Position numbers and translations under genes: made by a program. Below are positions 1-11,400 of a DNA stretch of 64,000 bases, piece by piece; position 1 is the stretch's first letter; each line of letters opens with the position of its first letter. A model generated the notes under the pieces. The model searched no databases and was not told where the DNA came from. It worked only from the letters and a program-made list of their open reading frames with translations. The stretch comes from Chitinophaga sp. LS1. Its GTDB lineage: Bacteria > Bacteroidota > Bacteroidia > Chitinophagales > Chitinophagaceae. The stretch is taken from NCBI RefSeq assembly GCF_034274695.1, contig NZ_CP128362.1:3102501-3166500 (forward strand), read 5' to 3'.

Positions 1-1
1 G

Positions 2-625
2 GCCAGCGGTAATGCAGATGCCGGCACCGTATTGCATATCAACAGCATCGGCAAAGCCGCCAATGGACAAGTCTTTTACACAGATGGGCTGCTTACTTTC
101 ACTGAGAACACCATCGGTTACCACCTGGAAAAACTCGCTACCAACGATCCTGCTGGCTTCAACAGTTTCTTCCAGTACCTGAAGAATTCTACGCTGTGGA
201 CCGCCGCCACCAAGGATATCGTTGGCACAGTACCGGGTACCAGCTACACCATTTTTGTACCTGTGAACAGTGCCATTACACAGGCGGTGCAGGACGGGGT
301 ATTACCAGGTGATAAAACCACCGGCACACCTAATTATACCCCCACTACTGATGCGGATAAAGACAAGGTGGTCCAGTTTATCAACTTCCACATCCTGAAC
401 CGCAACACTGTAGTACCTGATGGTAAAAAGGAAGGCGCTTTTGAAACATTGATGAAGACCAGCGATGGCGACCTCTCTTTCATATTTATCAACAGTCAGC
501 ATCCCAATAGTATGGAGCTCAGAGATTCATACAATGATATTGCCTACCTGGATTACACACGTAGCAACAACCTCTCTGCCCGTACTGTCATCCACGCCAT
601 TACCCACTACCTCAGAGGGAAATAA
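2..625 (+). CDS. FAS1 (fasciclin) domain protein, 3' part
   Basis: The reading frame is open from the left edge, so the true start lies outside the window; an internal TTG at 32 is not a convincing start. The visible ~207 residues contain the FAS1 signature 'YTIFVPVNSAI' and end in 'ARTVIHAITHYLRGK', as at the end of a FAS1 domain. The stop lies 9 bases before the SusC start, so it is co-transcribed with the SusC/SusD pair. FAS1 proteins mediate surface adhesion or glycan contact; in Bacteroidota glycan loci they usually are outer-membrane lipoproteins. A role as accessory surface glycan-binding protein is inference from position. Confidence 0.85.
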   Translation, partial: ASGNADAGTVLHINSIGKAANGQVFYTDGLLTFTENTIGYHLEKLATNDPAGFNSFFQYLKNSTLWTAATKDIVGTVPGTSYTIFVPVNSAITQAVQDGVLPGDKTTGTPNYTPTTDADKDKVVQFINFHILNRNTVVPDGKKEGAFETLMKTSDGDLSFIFINSQHPNSMELRDSYNDIAYLDYTRSNNLSARTVIHAITHYLRGK

Positions 626-634
626 AAAACTGTT

Positions 635-3600
635 ATGAACAAACTACTGTTTATCATCTGTCTTTTATACAGCGCTGCACTGTTCGCCCGCCAGGAACAG
701 TTACCACAAAAGAAAACCATTCGTGGAAAGGTAACAGATGCCACTACCCACCTGCCGGTGATTGGCGCCTCAGTGGTAGAGCTGGACAAGGATAAGCGTA
801 CGGTAACAGGTGTAGCCACCAATATAGATGGCAATTTCGCCATTCGTGTCGCTGATTTACAACACCAGCTCTCCGTATCTTTTATCAGCTATAAAACCAT
901 CATACAGGGCATCAATGGGCGTAATACTATCAACGTACAGCTCCAACCCAATACCCGTGATCTGAACGAATTCAATGTCGTTGCACGGCAAACGGTGAAC
1001 AATGGTACTGGTATGAATATCGAAGCGCGCAACTCTACGCTGGCCACTGCCACCATTCAGGCAAAGGAACTGGAAGAACTCTCCGCTGCCTCTATCGATC
1101 AGGCTTTGCAGGGAAGGCTGCCCGGTGTGGATATCGGTACCACCTCCGGTGACCCCGGTGCAGGCATGTCTATCCGTATTCGAGGTACAGCTTCCATCAA
1201 TGGATCTGCGAATCCACTGATCGTATTGGATGGAATGCCTTATGATACAGAAGTACCTTCTGATTTTAACTTTGGCAGTGCAGATGAACAGGGTTATGCA
1301 CAATTGCTCAACATTGCTCCCTCTGATATCAAAGAGATCACTGTGTTGAAAGATGCTGCTGCAACGGCTGTATGGGGCTCCCGCGCGGCGAATGGTGTAC
1401 TGATCATCACGACTAAAAGAGGGATGGTAGGCAGGCCTGCCATCACGTATAATTTCAAAGGTACCTTTGGTAAGCAACCCCGCAATATTCCGCTCCTGAA
1501 TGGCGATCAGTATTCTACCCTCATACCTGAAGAAATTGCAAACACCAATGGGCTGCCGCTGAACATCAATGTGAATAAAGAATTCCTCTACGATCCATCC
1601 GATCCATACTGGTATTACAATTATAGTAACAATACGGATTGGGTAAAGGCCATCACCCGTATCGGCTATTCACAGGATCATAATATTTCTATGACCGGCG
1701 GTGGTGAAAAAGCCCGCTACTACGCATCCATCGGCTACTTCGACCAGAAAGGAACGACGAAAGGTACCGCATTGACAAGGATCACATCCAAAATTAACCT
1801 GGACTACAACGTATCCAACCGTATTCGTTTCCGTTCAGACATTACCTACACACATGTGGATAACCACCTGAATTATGTTCCTGACAAAGACTACCAGGTA
1901 CGCGGTATCGCTTATACCAAAATGCCGAATATGGCCATCTATGAATATGATGAATATGGTAATGTGACACCGAATTACCTGTCGCCTGCTTCCAACATAC
2001 AAGGTTACTATTATACTACCTACAACCCGGTAGCGATGGTAATGGAAAGCCTTTACAGACAACAAGGGGAACGCATCACACCGAAGTTCAACATCCAGTA
2101 TGATATCGTCCCATCTGTGCTCACATCTACCTTCGATGTACAGTTCGATATTAACAATACAAAAGCGCAGACCTTTCTGCCACAGGTGGCTACCGGCCGC
2201 CCGGTTACTGAAACTGTGGTAAACAGGGCAGGGGATAGTGATGGGGATATCTTCGATGTCTATACAAAAACGAACCTCATTTATACTCCAAAAACGAATA
2301 CGCAGAAACACCAGCTGCAGGCACTGTTATCGCTGCAAACAGAAGACAGAAGTTATGTTACGCACAATGTGCTTACCTCCAACACCGCTTCTTCCAATTT
2401 TCAGGATCCATCCAATCCCAGCCGTACGGCAAATTCTGATCTGGATCTTGAATCTACTTCAGGCAGAACAAGAAGCGTAGGATTGCTCTTACAGGGGCAG
2501 TACGGATTATTGGACAGGTACATCATCAATGCAGGTGTAAGAGGCGACGGTAACTCCCGTTTCGGTCCTGATTACCGGTATGGTTTATTCCCTTCCGTAT
2601 CTGTGCGCTGGCGTACCTCTGGTGAGAAATTTATGCGGAAGTATAAGTTCATAGACGACCTCAGTTTCAGGGCATCCTACGGACAGAGTGGCGCCGCCCC
2701 TCCTGACAAAGCAGTCTGGAACTACTTTAATACCTATCAGCCTTATTCATACACTTATTTAGGCATGTCGGGAGTATACCCCTCCAATATGGAACTCACC
2801 AGCCTGAAATGGCAGACAGTCGTTGGTACAAACCTGGGCTTTAACCTGTGGGTACTGAAAAACAGGATCCGTATTGATGTGGAAGCTTACCGTAACCGTA
2901 CCAGAGATATGTTCTACGAAAATCTGCAGATCCCTACCTATTCTGGTTTTTCAACGGTTGCGATGAATGTGGGTACCATGGATAACCAGGGTTGGGAAGT
3001 ACTGTTAAATACCATTCCTTACCGCAGTAAGAACCTGACGATCGGCTTCGATCTGAACATTGCCCGCAATGTGAATGTTGTGCGAAAAATATCTGAGTTC
3101 TTCCCAAGAGAAAACAGCGTAGCCATCAACCAGAATGGTGTGTATAAAACGTATCTGCAAATAGGGAATCCATTTGGTTCCTACTATGGGTTCCGCTACA
3201 AAGGTGTGTACAAAGACAAAGATGCGACTATCGTAAGAGACGCCAATGGAAAAAAGATCGACGGCGCCAATGGGCAAACACTCTACATGCGTTTCAACTA
3301 TCCCGGTACTGACTACGTATTCCAACCCGGCGATGCAATGTATGAAGACATCAACCATGATGGTAATATCGACAACAAAGATATCGTATACCTCGGTAAT
3401 GGTATCCCCAAAATAACCGGAGGTTTTGGTCCGAATATCACCTTCAAAGGTAACCTGAAACTCACCACCTACTTCGTTTACCGGGTAGGCTACCAACTGG
3501 TGAACAGGGCGGATATGATCACCAGCAACATGTATGGTTATGACAACCAAAGTACCGTTGTCCTCAAGCGCTGGCGCAATCCGGGCGATGAAACCAACGT

Positions 3601-3910
3601 ACCCAGGGCACTCTACAGATCAGGTTACAACTGGTTAGGTTCTGACAGGTATGTACAGGATGCATCTTTCATCAGGTTGCAATCACTGACCCTTCGCTAC
3701 AACTTTACCAAAAAAGTGCTGGATAAACTGAATATACGCAACGCGAGTTTCTACTTCACTGTGGAAAACCTCGCTACCTGGACAAAGTACAAAGGCCAGA
3801 ACCCTGATGTATCCATGAAGGGAGATAACGATCCATTCGCTTACCCGGTGGACAATGCACTCACGCCACCTGCCAGGAATTTCCTGATGGGTATTAGTGC
3901 CAGTTTTTAA
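635..3910 (+). CDS. SusC/RagA-type TonB-dependent outer-membrane receptor
   Basis: This 1091-residue protein has the SusC layout: a signal peptide (about 1-19), an N-terminal carboxypeptidase-regulatory-like domain (about 27-110, 'IRGKVTDATTHLPVIGASV'), a plug domain (about 130-265, with 'GSANPLIVLDGMPYD' and 'LKDAAATAVWGSRAANGV'), and a 22-strand-type barrel ending in aromatic 'NFLMGISASF'. It should import an oligosaccharide across the outer membrane with the SusD lipoprotein encoded next. An EF-hand-like 'DINHDGNIDNKDI' before the C-terminal barrel strands is typical of the family. The substrate is not readable from this gene; the neighbouring PL11 suggests a pectin fragment. Confidence 0.96.
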   Translation: MNKLLFIICLLYSAALFARQEQLPQKKTIRGKVTDATTHLPVIGASVVELDKDKRTVTGVATNIDGNFAIRVADLQHQLSVSFISYKTIIQGINGRNTINVQLQPNTRDLNEFNVVARQTVNNGTGMNIEARNSTLATATIQAKELEELSAASIDQALQGRLPGVDIGTTSGDPGAGMSIRIRGTASINGSANPLIVLDGMPYDTEVPSDFNFGSADEQGYAQLLNIAPSDIKEITVLKDAAATAVWGSRAANGVLIITTKRGMVGRPAITYNFKGTFGKQPRNIPLLNGDQYSTLIPEEIANTNGLPLNINVNKEFLYDPSDPYWYYNYSNNTDWVKAITRIGYSQDHNISMTGGGEKARYYASIGYFDQKGTTKGTALTRITSKINLDYNVSNRIRFRSDITYTHVDNHLNYVPDKDYQVRGIAYTKMPNMAIYEYDEYGNVTPNYLSPASNIQGYYYTTYNPVAMVMESLYRQQGERITPKFNIQYDIVPSVLTSTFDVQFDINNTKAQTFLPQVATGRPVTETVVNRAGDSDGDIFDVYTKTNLIYTPKTNTQKHQLQALLSLQTEDRSYVTHNVLTSNTASSNFQDPSNPSRTANSDLDLESTSGRTRSVGLLLQGQYGLLDRYIINAGVRGDGNSRFGPDYRYGLFPSVSVRWRTSGEKFMRKYKFIDDLSFRASYGQSGAAPPDKAVWNYFNTYQPYSYTYLGMSGVYPSNMELTSLKWQTVVGTNLGFNLWVLKNRIRIDVEAYRNRTRDMFYENLQIPTYSGFSTVAMNVGTMDNQGWEVLLNTIPYRSKNLTIGFDLNIARNVNVVRKISEFFPRENSVAINQNGVYKTYLQIGNPFGSYYGFRYKGVYKDKDATIVRDANGKKIDGANGQTLYMRFNYPGTDYVFQPGDAMYEDINHDGNIDNKDIVYLGNGIPKITGGFGPNITFKGNLKLTTYFVYRVGYQLVNRADMITSNMYGYDNQSTVVLKRWRNPGDETNVPRALYRSGYNWLGSDRYVQDASFIRLQSLTLRYNFTKKVLDKLNIRNASFYFTVENLATWTKYKGQNPDVSMKGDNDPFAYPVDNALTPPARNFLMGISASF

Positions 3911-3920
3911 AAATATAACT

Positions 3921-5399
3921 ATGAAAAAATATATTCTGATAGTCGCCCTGTTGCTCACCTCATCCTGCGGTAAATGGCTGGATGTAAAACCACAGGACGG
4001 CATCATCCGCGACAACTACTGGCAAAATAAGGAGCAGCTAAAAGCCGCTGTCATAGGTTGTTATTCCTCTTTGCTCAACAATGGACTGGTGTCAGAACTC
4101 TTTGTATGGGGAGAACTACGTGCCGATATGGTCAGCAGTACACTCAATACTGCTGTAGATGAAGTAAATATCATGCAGGCGAATATCCTGGCTACAAACA
4201 GCTACACCAGCTGGTCATATGTATACAGCACTATCAATTACTGCAATACCGTGATCGACTATGCGGCCAAAGTAATGGAGACCGACAAGACACTCACACA
4301 GGCAGCGCTGGATGGTTATCTTGCCGAAGCTCATGGTCTGCGGGCACTCATGTACTTCTACCTCCTGCGCACCTTTGGCGAAGTCCCCTTACAACTCAAA
4401 GCTACCGATAGTGACAATAGCCTGGATCAATTGGAAAAAAGCACACAGGACCAGGTGTATGCACAGATCGTCGCAGACCTCACCTTTGCAGAAACCCACG
4501 CACTGGAAACTTACGGTAGTACCGCACAGGATAAAGGTCGTCTTACAAAATATGGAATCTACGCACTGGAAGCCGATGTATATCTGTGGAATGAAAAGTA
4601 CGATGACTGTATCGCTGTCTGTGATAAAGTGATCAACTCCGGCCGCTATGGATTGATGGATGGCAGTGTACAATCCCAATGGTTCAACAATGTATTTTAT
4701 ATAGGCAACTCTGCCGAGAGCATTTTCGAATTCCAGTTTGACCAGCAGCAGCTGAATCCTTTCTATTCCATGTTTATAGTGGCTACCAATCGTTTCATCG
4801 GCTCCTCAAGAGTAATGGATGAAGTTTATGGCATAGACCTTACCGACGCGACTAAAAAAGACATTCGGGGAGATGGCGGTAGCATACGGGCAACTGATCA
4901 GATGATCTGGAAGTTTGCCGGCGCCACAGGTGGTACGACTTCCGTTGCCAGAACTGCCGCAGACTCCTGGGCACACTGGTTTGTATACCGCTATTCCGAC
5001 ATCCTGCTGCTCAAAGCAGAAGCACTGGCATGGGTAGAGAGAGGGCAGGAGGCACTGGACCTGGTGACCACTATCCGTACCCGGGCAGGTGCTATAGATG
5101 GTACCTCAGAATCACCTGATCCCGGTTCTGCAATAGACGTATCCAATTATATACTGAATGAAAGAACCCGTGAGTTTGCCTTCGAAGGCAAGCGCTGGTA
5201 TGACATACTGCGCCATGCAAAACGGAATAACTACGCACATCTGGAAATCATGCTCGATATGGTTGCCATGACAGCTCCCGGCAGTATGCAACAGTCGATT
5301 ATCAATAAATACAAAGATGTACGAAGCCACTATTTACCCATCAACCAGTATGAGTTACAAGCTGACAAAAAACTGGTACAAAACCCGTACTATCAATGA
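3921..5399 (+). CDS. SusD/RagB-family glycan-binding lipoprotein
   Basis: This is the partner of the upstream SusC, a surface lipoprotein that caps the transporter and binds the glycan. ATG 3921 is preferred over a GTG at 3897 because it gives a clean lipoprotein signal ('LIVALLLTSSCGKWLDVKP', lipobox Cys about residue 17). SusD hallmarks include early helical TPR-like segments ('AEAHGLRALMYFYLLRTFG'), the 'RYSDILLLKAEAL' helix, and the C-terminal 'NERTREFAFEGKRWYDILRH' region followed by 'HYLPINQYEL'. Length is 492 residues. The stop overlaps the next ATG (ATGA, 5396-5399), indicating translational coupling to the FAS1 gene. Confidence 0.96.
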   Translation: MKKYILIVALLLTSSCGKWLDVKPQDGIIRDNYWQNKEQLKAAVIGCYSSLLNNGLVSELFVWGELRADMVSSTLNTAVDEVNIMQANILATNSYTSWSYVYSTINYCNTVIDYAAKVMETDKTLTQAALDGYLAEAHGLRALMYFYLLRTFGEVPLQLKATDSDNSLDQLEKSTQDQVYAQIVADLTFAETHALETYGSTAQDKGRLTKYGIYALEADVYLWNEKYDDCIAVCDKVINSGRYGLMDGSVQSQWFNNVFYIGNSAESIFEFQFDQQQLNPFYSMFIVATNRFIGSSRVMDEVYGIDLTDATKKDIRGDGGSIRATDQMIWKFAGATGGTTSVARTAADSWAHWFVYRYSDILLLKAEALAWVERGQEALDLVTTIRTRAGAIDGTSESPDPGSAIDVSNYILNERTREFAFEGKRWYDILRHAKRNNYAHLEIMLDMVAMTAPGSMQQSIINKYKDVRSHYLPINQYELQADKKLVQNPYYQ

Positions 5400-7027
5400 A
5401 AGCGTTCTATATTATCTTAATTCTTTTTATTGCGGGTTGTAAAAAGTCGCCCATCGTTTCGCAAACCTCAGATGAAGTGACCATCATCGGTTACCTGGAA
5501 AACTATCCTGACCAGTTCTCCGAATTCCGGAAGATCCTCAACATCACCGGCGATGATGGATTCCTGGGGGTATACGGTACGTACACTGTCTTTGTTCCTA
5601 ACAACAATGCGGTGGCATCGTTCCTGAAAAGTACAGGACATTCCACCCTGGAATCAATGGATGTGCAAAAGCTAAAGGACATCGTGAAGTTTTGTATCAT
5701 ACAGGATACCATCAATACTACTACTTTCTCTGATGGTAAGTTGTCAAAGCTCACCATGTTTGGGCAATACCTCATCACAGGTGCGGCAAATGTGAGTGGT
5801 GAAACCAGGATCACGGTGAACAGACAGGCGAATATTTTAAAAGCAAATATCCGTGTAAGCAATGGCATCGTTCACGTAGTGGATAATGTATTAACTCCTG
5901 CCACAGAAACATTGGCAGGCATGCTCGCCAATAATCCAAAGTACAGCATATTCACACAGGCACTCCGTGAAACGGGTTTGTATGATACCCTGAATGTGCC
6001 GGCCGGCAGTAATACAGATAGCAGTCGAAGATGGTTGACGGTGTTGGCAGAATCTGACTCTGCCATCAATGCTGCGGGCTTTGGTACTTATGCAGCGCTC
6101 AAAGCACGTTATTCACATACCGGTGATCCAACACAATTGGAAGACAGTTTGCATTTATATGTAGACTATCACATCCTGTATGGCGTAAAATACCTCGCTG
6201 ACATTGTCACTTCCTCTTCGCATACTACCCTGGCGCCACTGGAAGTAGTCACCGCTAAACTCTCCGGCCAGCATGTACTGATCAATGATGATGACTTCAA
6301 TGGTGTGCATGAAACAGGTGTAGAGCTTGAAAGAAGTACTTCTGACAACTCTGCTACCAATGGTGTATTGCACAATTCCCTCGGCCATTTCGCTGTCAAG
6401 ATCAGGAACCCGGTACCTGTCTACTGGGATGTAGCCGACTTTCCTGAAATCCGCAACCTGCCAGCTTATTTCCGCAAGCAGGCCTATGCGTATTCTCTCA
6501 CGAATATGCCGGCGGACTTCGTTGTGCCCGGACCTTCTACCATGACTTATTCCGTAGGCAGCACGTATGTAAACGGCGATTTTCTAATGATACCCTTAGG
6601 TGGTCCTGGTCGCAGTACTTACATCGATATGAAAACACCGCTGTTGGTAAAAGGGAAATATAAAGTATGGATCTGCTATCGTGTACAGAAACAATCGAAT
6701 AGTTCCAACAACCTGAACCAGATCTCTATAGACGGCGAAGTGATGCAGCGTACCATGAACTTCACTACTGCCATGCCGGCTAGTACCGCAGGTGAAATGG
6801 AAGCACAGGGCTGGAAATGGTATACTGATCCTACCTCCAACAACTGGGGCGCACGACTGGTGGGGACCATTGAAATCAAAACTACTGAACGCCATACCCT
6901 CCGGTTTACAACGCTACAGGGAACACAGAACAATAACAATCTGGACATGATCCACTTTATCCCACAGGATATGGATCAGCTCTATCCACGTTTCAAAGCT
7001 GATGGTACACAGGTACCAAGGCCATGA
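5396..7027 (+). CDS. FAS1 domain lipoprotein (two FAS1 repeats)
   Basis: This 543-residue protein has a lipoprotein signal ('IILILFIAGCKKSPIV') and two FAS1-like domains. The first (about 25-170) has 'YTVFVPNNNAVASFLK' and 'GIVHVVDNVLTP'; the second (about 175-335) has 'GVLHNSLGHFAVKIRNP'. A C-terminal beta-rich region of ~200 residues ('LLVKGKYKVWICYRVQKQS', 'IEIKTTERHTLRFTTLQGT') resembles a carbohydrate-binding jelly roll, but I cannot assign a family. It starts inside the SusD stop codon. In this locus FAS1 proteins occupy the place where surface glycan-binding proteins normally follow SusD, so a glycan-binding role is inferred. Confidence 0.88.
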   Translation: MKAFYIILILFIAGCKKSPIVSQTSDEVTIIGYLENYPDQFSEFRKILNITGDDGFLGVYGTYTVFVPNNNAVASFLKSTGHSTLESMDVQKLKDIVKFCIIQDTINTTTFSDGKLSKLTMFGQYLITGAANVSGETRITVNRQANILKANIRVSNGIVHVVDNVLTPATETLAGMLANNPKYSIFTQALRETGLYDTLNVPAGSNTDSSRRWLTVLAESDSAINAAGFGTYAALKARYSHTGDPTQLEDSLHLYVDYHILYGVKYLADIVTSSSHTTLAPLEVVTAKLSGQHVLINDDDFNGVHETGVELERSTSDNSATNGVLHNSLGHFAVKIRNPVPVYWDVADFPEIRNLPAYFRKQAYAYSLTNMPADFVVPGPSTMTYSVGSTYVNGDFLMIPLGGPGRSTYIDMKTPLLVKGKYKVWICYRVQKQSNSSNNLNQISIDGEVMQRTMNFTTAMPASTAGEMEAQGWKWYTDPTSNNWGARLVGTIEIKTTERHTLRFTTLQGTQNNNNLDMIHFIPQDMDQLYPRFKADGTQVPRP

Positions 7028-7041
7028 CTTTCAAATTTTGA

Positions 7042-8439
7042 ATGATGATACGATACCTGATCATAATAGGTTTATTGCTGGGCATATCCTGCCGCAAGGA
7101 GAAATGGAATGACCGGAACAAGCCAGCTACCACCCAAAACCTGTTGCAAACCATACAGGCCAATACTGAACTTAGTCAGTTCTATACATACCTTGTCAAG
7201 ACGGGCTATGATCAGGTACTGGCTTCTTCCAAAACCTTCACGGTATGGGCCCCGGTCAATAGTGCATGGGCAGCAGTAGATCCTGCCTTGTTGAATGATA
7301 CGGCGCTACTACGCTTACTCATCGCTAATCATATCAGCACCCTATCTTATACTGGTACTGCCGATGAACAAAGGATCGCTACCCTGAATGGTAAGAAGAT
7401 CGCATTTACAGCCGGTAGTGTAGAAGGTATCAAAGTGAGCGAAGCCGATCAATATACTGCCAATGGTGTATTGCAGGTAATTGATGCCGCTATCATTCCT
7501 AAGCAAAATGCCTGGGAATACCTGAATAGCACCAGCTATCAGCAAAAGACGTTTCTGCAATCCCTGGCATACATCGGGATAGACACAGCGACTGCCGAAC
7601 AGATCGGCGTTAATCCTACTACCGGTGCACCTATCTATAAGCCCGGCACCGGCGAAGTAGCGCTAAATCATTTCCTTGAAAGCGTAAATATCAATAACGA
7701 AGATTCTCTGCTCACCTATGTAATCTTAGCAGATGATGTTTATAAAGACGAGCAACAAAGATTAACCAAATACTTTACAGACAGTACAGAAGCCGTTACG
7801 GATACTACTACCCAGTGGAATGTGATCAAAGATCTTGTATTCAATGGTGTGTACGACAAAGAACATTTACCCGCAACCCTCTATAGTATTCGCGATAGTG
7901 TACAGTTTCATATCAATGCCAGTGACATCATCAGCTCGCAGAAGGTAAGCAATGGCATCGTGTATATAGTTAATCATATCGACTATGATCTGTCTACTAA
8001 GATCAAACCTGTCATCATTGAAGGAGAATACTACAGTGGAGTAAAAGATGCAACAAAGACCATCGCCATTCGTACACGTGTCAATTCCAATACCGGCAAT
8101 ATATTCAGGGATGTGTACATGTACAATTATGGTGTGGCTTCCTACTGGCTGAATTACAGGGCACGATTAAATTCAGTGGCATACCAGGTGTATTGGATAT
8201 CTGTCAATGATGTGCAGACAGGCACGTATCCCATGCGGGTGGCTTTTGACGATCCGGGTGTCATAACTATACCATATACCACGGTTCCGGTTCTTAATTA
8301 CAATGAACAATACGTAGGGAACTATACCAATGTCCGCTATGGTGTGCACAATGTATATCTCGTGGGCAATTCGGTCACGACCAATGGTAGCAATACAATC
8401 CTGCTGGATTATATCAAACTGGTACCTATTCTGAACTGA
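7042..8439 (+). CDS. FAS1 domain lipoprotein (two FAS1 repeats)
   Basis: This 465-residue lipoprotein ('IIGLLLGISCRKEKW') is built like the preceding gene: a first FAS1 domain at about 30-155 ('KTFTVWAPVNSAW', 'GVLQVIDAAIIPK'), a second at about 165-320 ('NGIVYIVNHIDYDLSTKI'), and a shorter beta-rich C-terminus ending in 'NTILLDYIKLVPILN'. It lies 14 bases after its neighbour in the same operon. The two proteins probably arose by duplication and divergence. Function is inferred as surface glycan or protein contact alongside SusCD. Confidence 0.87.
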   Translation: MMIRYLIIIGLLLGISCRKEKWNDRNKPATTQNLLQTIQANTELSQFYTYLVKTGYDQVLASSKTFTVWAPVNSAWAAVDPALLNDTALLRLLIANHISTLSYTGTADEQRIATLNGKKIAFTAGSVEGIKVSEADQYTANGVLQVIDAAIIPKQNAWEYLNSTSYQQKTFLQSLAYIGIDTATAEQIGVNPTTGAPIYKPGTGEVALNHFLESVNINNEDSLLTYVILADDVYKDEQQRLTKYFTDSTEAVTDTTTQWNVIKDLVFNGVYDKEHLPATLYSIRDSVQFHINASDIISSQKVSNGIVYIVNHIDYDLSTKIKPVIIEGEYYSGVKDATKTIAIRTRVNSNTGNIFRDVYMYNYGVASYWLNYRARLNSVAYQVYWISVNDVQTGTYPMRVAFDDPGVITIPYTTVPVLNYNEQYVGNYTNVRYGVHNVYLVGNSVTTNGSNTILLDYIKLVPILN

Positions 8440-8454
8440 TCATCTCAATCTATT

Positions 8455-11400
8455 ATGAAGGCATTTATTTACATAACGCTGGCGGTTTTATTGGGGTTTC
8501 ATGCAAAGGCGCAGGATACAGTAGTGGTAACAGGACTGATCAAAGAAGCAGCTACTGGCACGACAATACCCGGTATCAATATTAGTATACCAGGATTCTC
8601 TGCTGCCATCACTAATGAAAAAGGAGAGTTCCGCATCAAAGCACCTGATTACCGCACCGCCCTTACTGTATCCGGACCCGGCTACCAAACGAAGATCATC
8701 ACCCTGAATGGCAGGCATGCAGTCACCGCGAGTCTGCATGAAGAAACATTCAATTCTATCTACGACCGCAAGCAGACCACAGATCCTGTTACCACTCTCA
8801 ATACAACCGACAACTGGCAGCAGATCACTACCTCCCCTGAAAACTATTTACAGGGCAAAGTACCGGGGGTACAGGTCATCAGGCGTAGCGGTACACCCGG
8901 TATGGGCGCTGATTTATTTATGAGGGGATATACCTCTCTCTATGCGACTAACAGACCACTGGTAGTCGTGGATGGCATGATCTACGATACCAATGAATAC
9001 GGTGGCTCCTTAATAAACGGCTATGTGAATAACCCACTGGCAGATATCGATATCAAGGATATAGACAACATCACCGTCATGAGAGACGGTACCAGTACAT
9101 ATGGTACCAAAGGCGCTAACGGTGTGATCCTCATCACTACCTCACATGCAAAGGAACTAGCTACCCGCATCGATTTCGGTGTGATGGGCGGATTTAATAC
9201 ACCACCTGCGCAGCTTCCTGTAATGGAATCAGGTGATTACCGTTTATATCTCTCTGACCTGTTACAAAGTAGTGGAAAGACCCCTGCGGAAATAGCTGCA
9301 TTACCTTACATGAATGACAATCCTAATCCGGATTATTATCGCTATCACAATAATACAAACTGGCAGAAAGAAGTCACGAACCAAAGTTTCAATCAACAGT
9401 ATTTTCTGAAGGTAGCCGGTGGTGATGATATTGCCACTTATGGCTTATCACTGGGATACCTCAAACAAAGCGGTACTATCCGTCGTACAGATCTGGGCCG
9501 CTACCAAACCCGTTTTAATGCGGACCTGAACCTGTCTGCAAAACTCAAGGCGGCTATCAATCTCGCATTTACCAGCAATACGCAGAAAGACAAAGATCAG
9601 GGTATTTCGCCTAAGACAAACCCATTATACCTCGCGCTCATCAAAGCACCTTTCCTCCACCGTCAGGCCATTAGTGATGAAGGCATTGCTTCGCCCAGTC
9701 TCGCTGATTATGACATCTTTGGCGTTTCCAATCCTGCTTCCATCATCGACAAGATGCAGGATATTAACAAAAACTATCGCTTCTTTGGTAGCATCCGGTT
9801 CAACTACCTTGTTACAAAAAATATCAGCATCAATACCATCACAGGTGTCACTTTTGATAAAGTAAGAGAGACCTTCTTTATTCCTGAAGCTGGTGTTAAA
9901 CCTGATACACTGTCAAACGCTGTCGCATACAATCGCTCAGGTAGCAATGTAGAAAGATATTATAGCCTATACAACGATACCCGTATCACCTACGATAAGC
10001 AATTCACCAGATACCATCATCTCAATACAGGTTTGGGTGTACGCTATAGCAATAATAACAGTGAATCAGATTACGGCTTAGGTTATAACTCTGCCACTGA
10101 TGAATTTGTCAGCGTGGGGATGGGACAAAACCAACTGAGAAAAGTAAGTGGTACAATTGGCAAATGGAACTGGCTGAATACTTACTTTAATGCTGATTAC
10201 TCCTATAGAGATAAATACTTCCTGCGCTTCAACCTGGCCGTAGATGGCTCTTCAAGATATACCTTTACCCGCAATCAATACGCCGTGATGCCCGGTTTAT
10301 CTGCCGCCTGGCTCATTGTCTCAGATCAGCACAATATCGATGCGCTCAAACTCAGAGCCGGTATCAGCAGAACAGGCAATGATGACATCGGCAATTATAC
10401 CTCCCGGCAATATTACATTTCTCAGAACCTCTTAGGCTTACAGGGATTAGTACGCGCTAATATCGCCAACCCTTACCTGAAATGGGAAACGGTCACAAAA
10501 TACAATGCCGCACTGGATGGTGCCTTCTATAACGAAAGGCTAAGTTTCAGTCTTGATATCTTTCAGCATCGTACCACAGATATGCTGACCATAGAACCTG
10601 TGGCCGCTGCCACCGGATTCGATCATGTGATCACCAACAACAGCGCAATGGAAACACATGGTATAGAAGTATCACTATTTGGCCGTGTAATAGATCATAT
10701 CCTGAAGTGGGATGTAGGTCTCACGCTATCTACCTATAAGAATAAAATTACCAAAATACCCGGCAACCAATTGCTCACAACCTACGGAGATGCCACCATC
10801 CTCACAGCTGTAGGCCATGCCGCCAATCTGTTTTACGGCTATAAAACCAAAGGCATCTACAAAACTAATGAAGAAGCCAATAAAGCAGGTATGGGTGCTC
10901 AGGGAGGAGATATTCGCTTTGTGGATACGAATGGCGATCACAAGATCGATGAGAATGACAGACAGATTATTGGGGACCCCAATCCCGATTTTACCGGTGC
11001 TTTCACGAACCATGTAAGCTGGCGGCGCTGGGCGCTGGATGCCATCTTTACCTTCAGTCATGGCAATGATATCTACAACCACACCCGTGCAAACCTGGAA
11101 TCTATGAGCAATTACAACAACCAAACCTTAGCAGTACGCAACCGCTGGAAACAGGATGGCCAGGAAACGAATGTCCCCCGTGCTGCATGGGGTGATCCTA
11201 ATGGCAACGCACGTTTCTCCGATCGCTGGATAGAAAAAGGTGAATACATCCGCCTGCAACAACTGAGCCTCTGTTATGAACTTACACTGAAGCATGGCGC
11301 CATGAAATATGTACGCATCTCTGCCACTGCCAATAACTTATTTACCCTGACTAATTACCTGGGCTTTGATCCTGAGTTCAGCAGCGGCAATAGCGTGTTC

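Noticed and set aside
857..1477. Long antisense frame of 206 codons under SusC
   Set aside because: It lies wholly antisense to a well-supported TonB receptor gene and has no protein-like motifs; similar shadows occur under most of the high-GC genes here.
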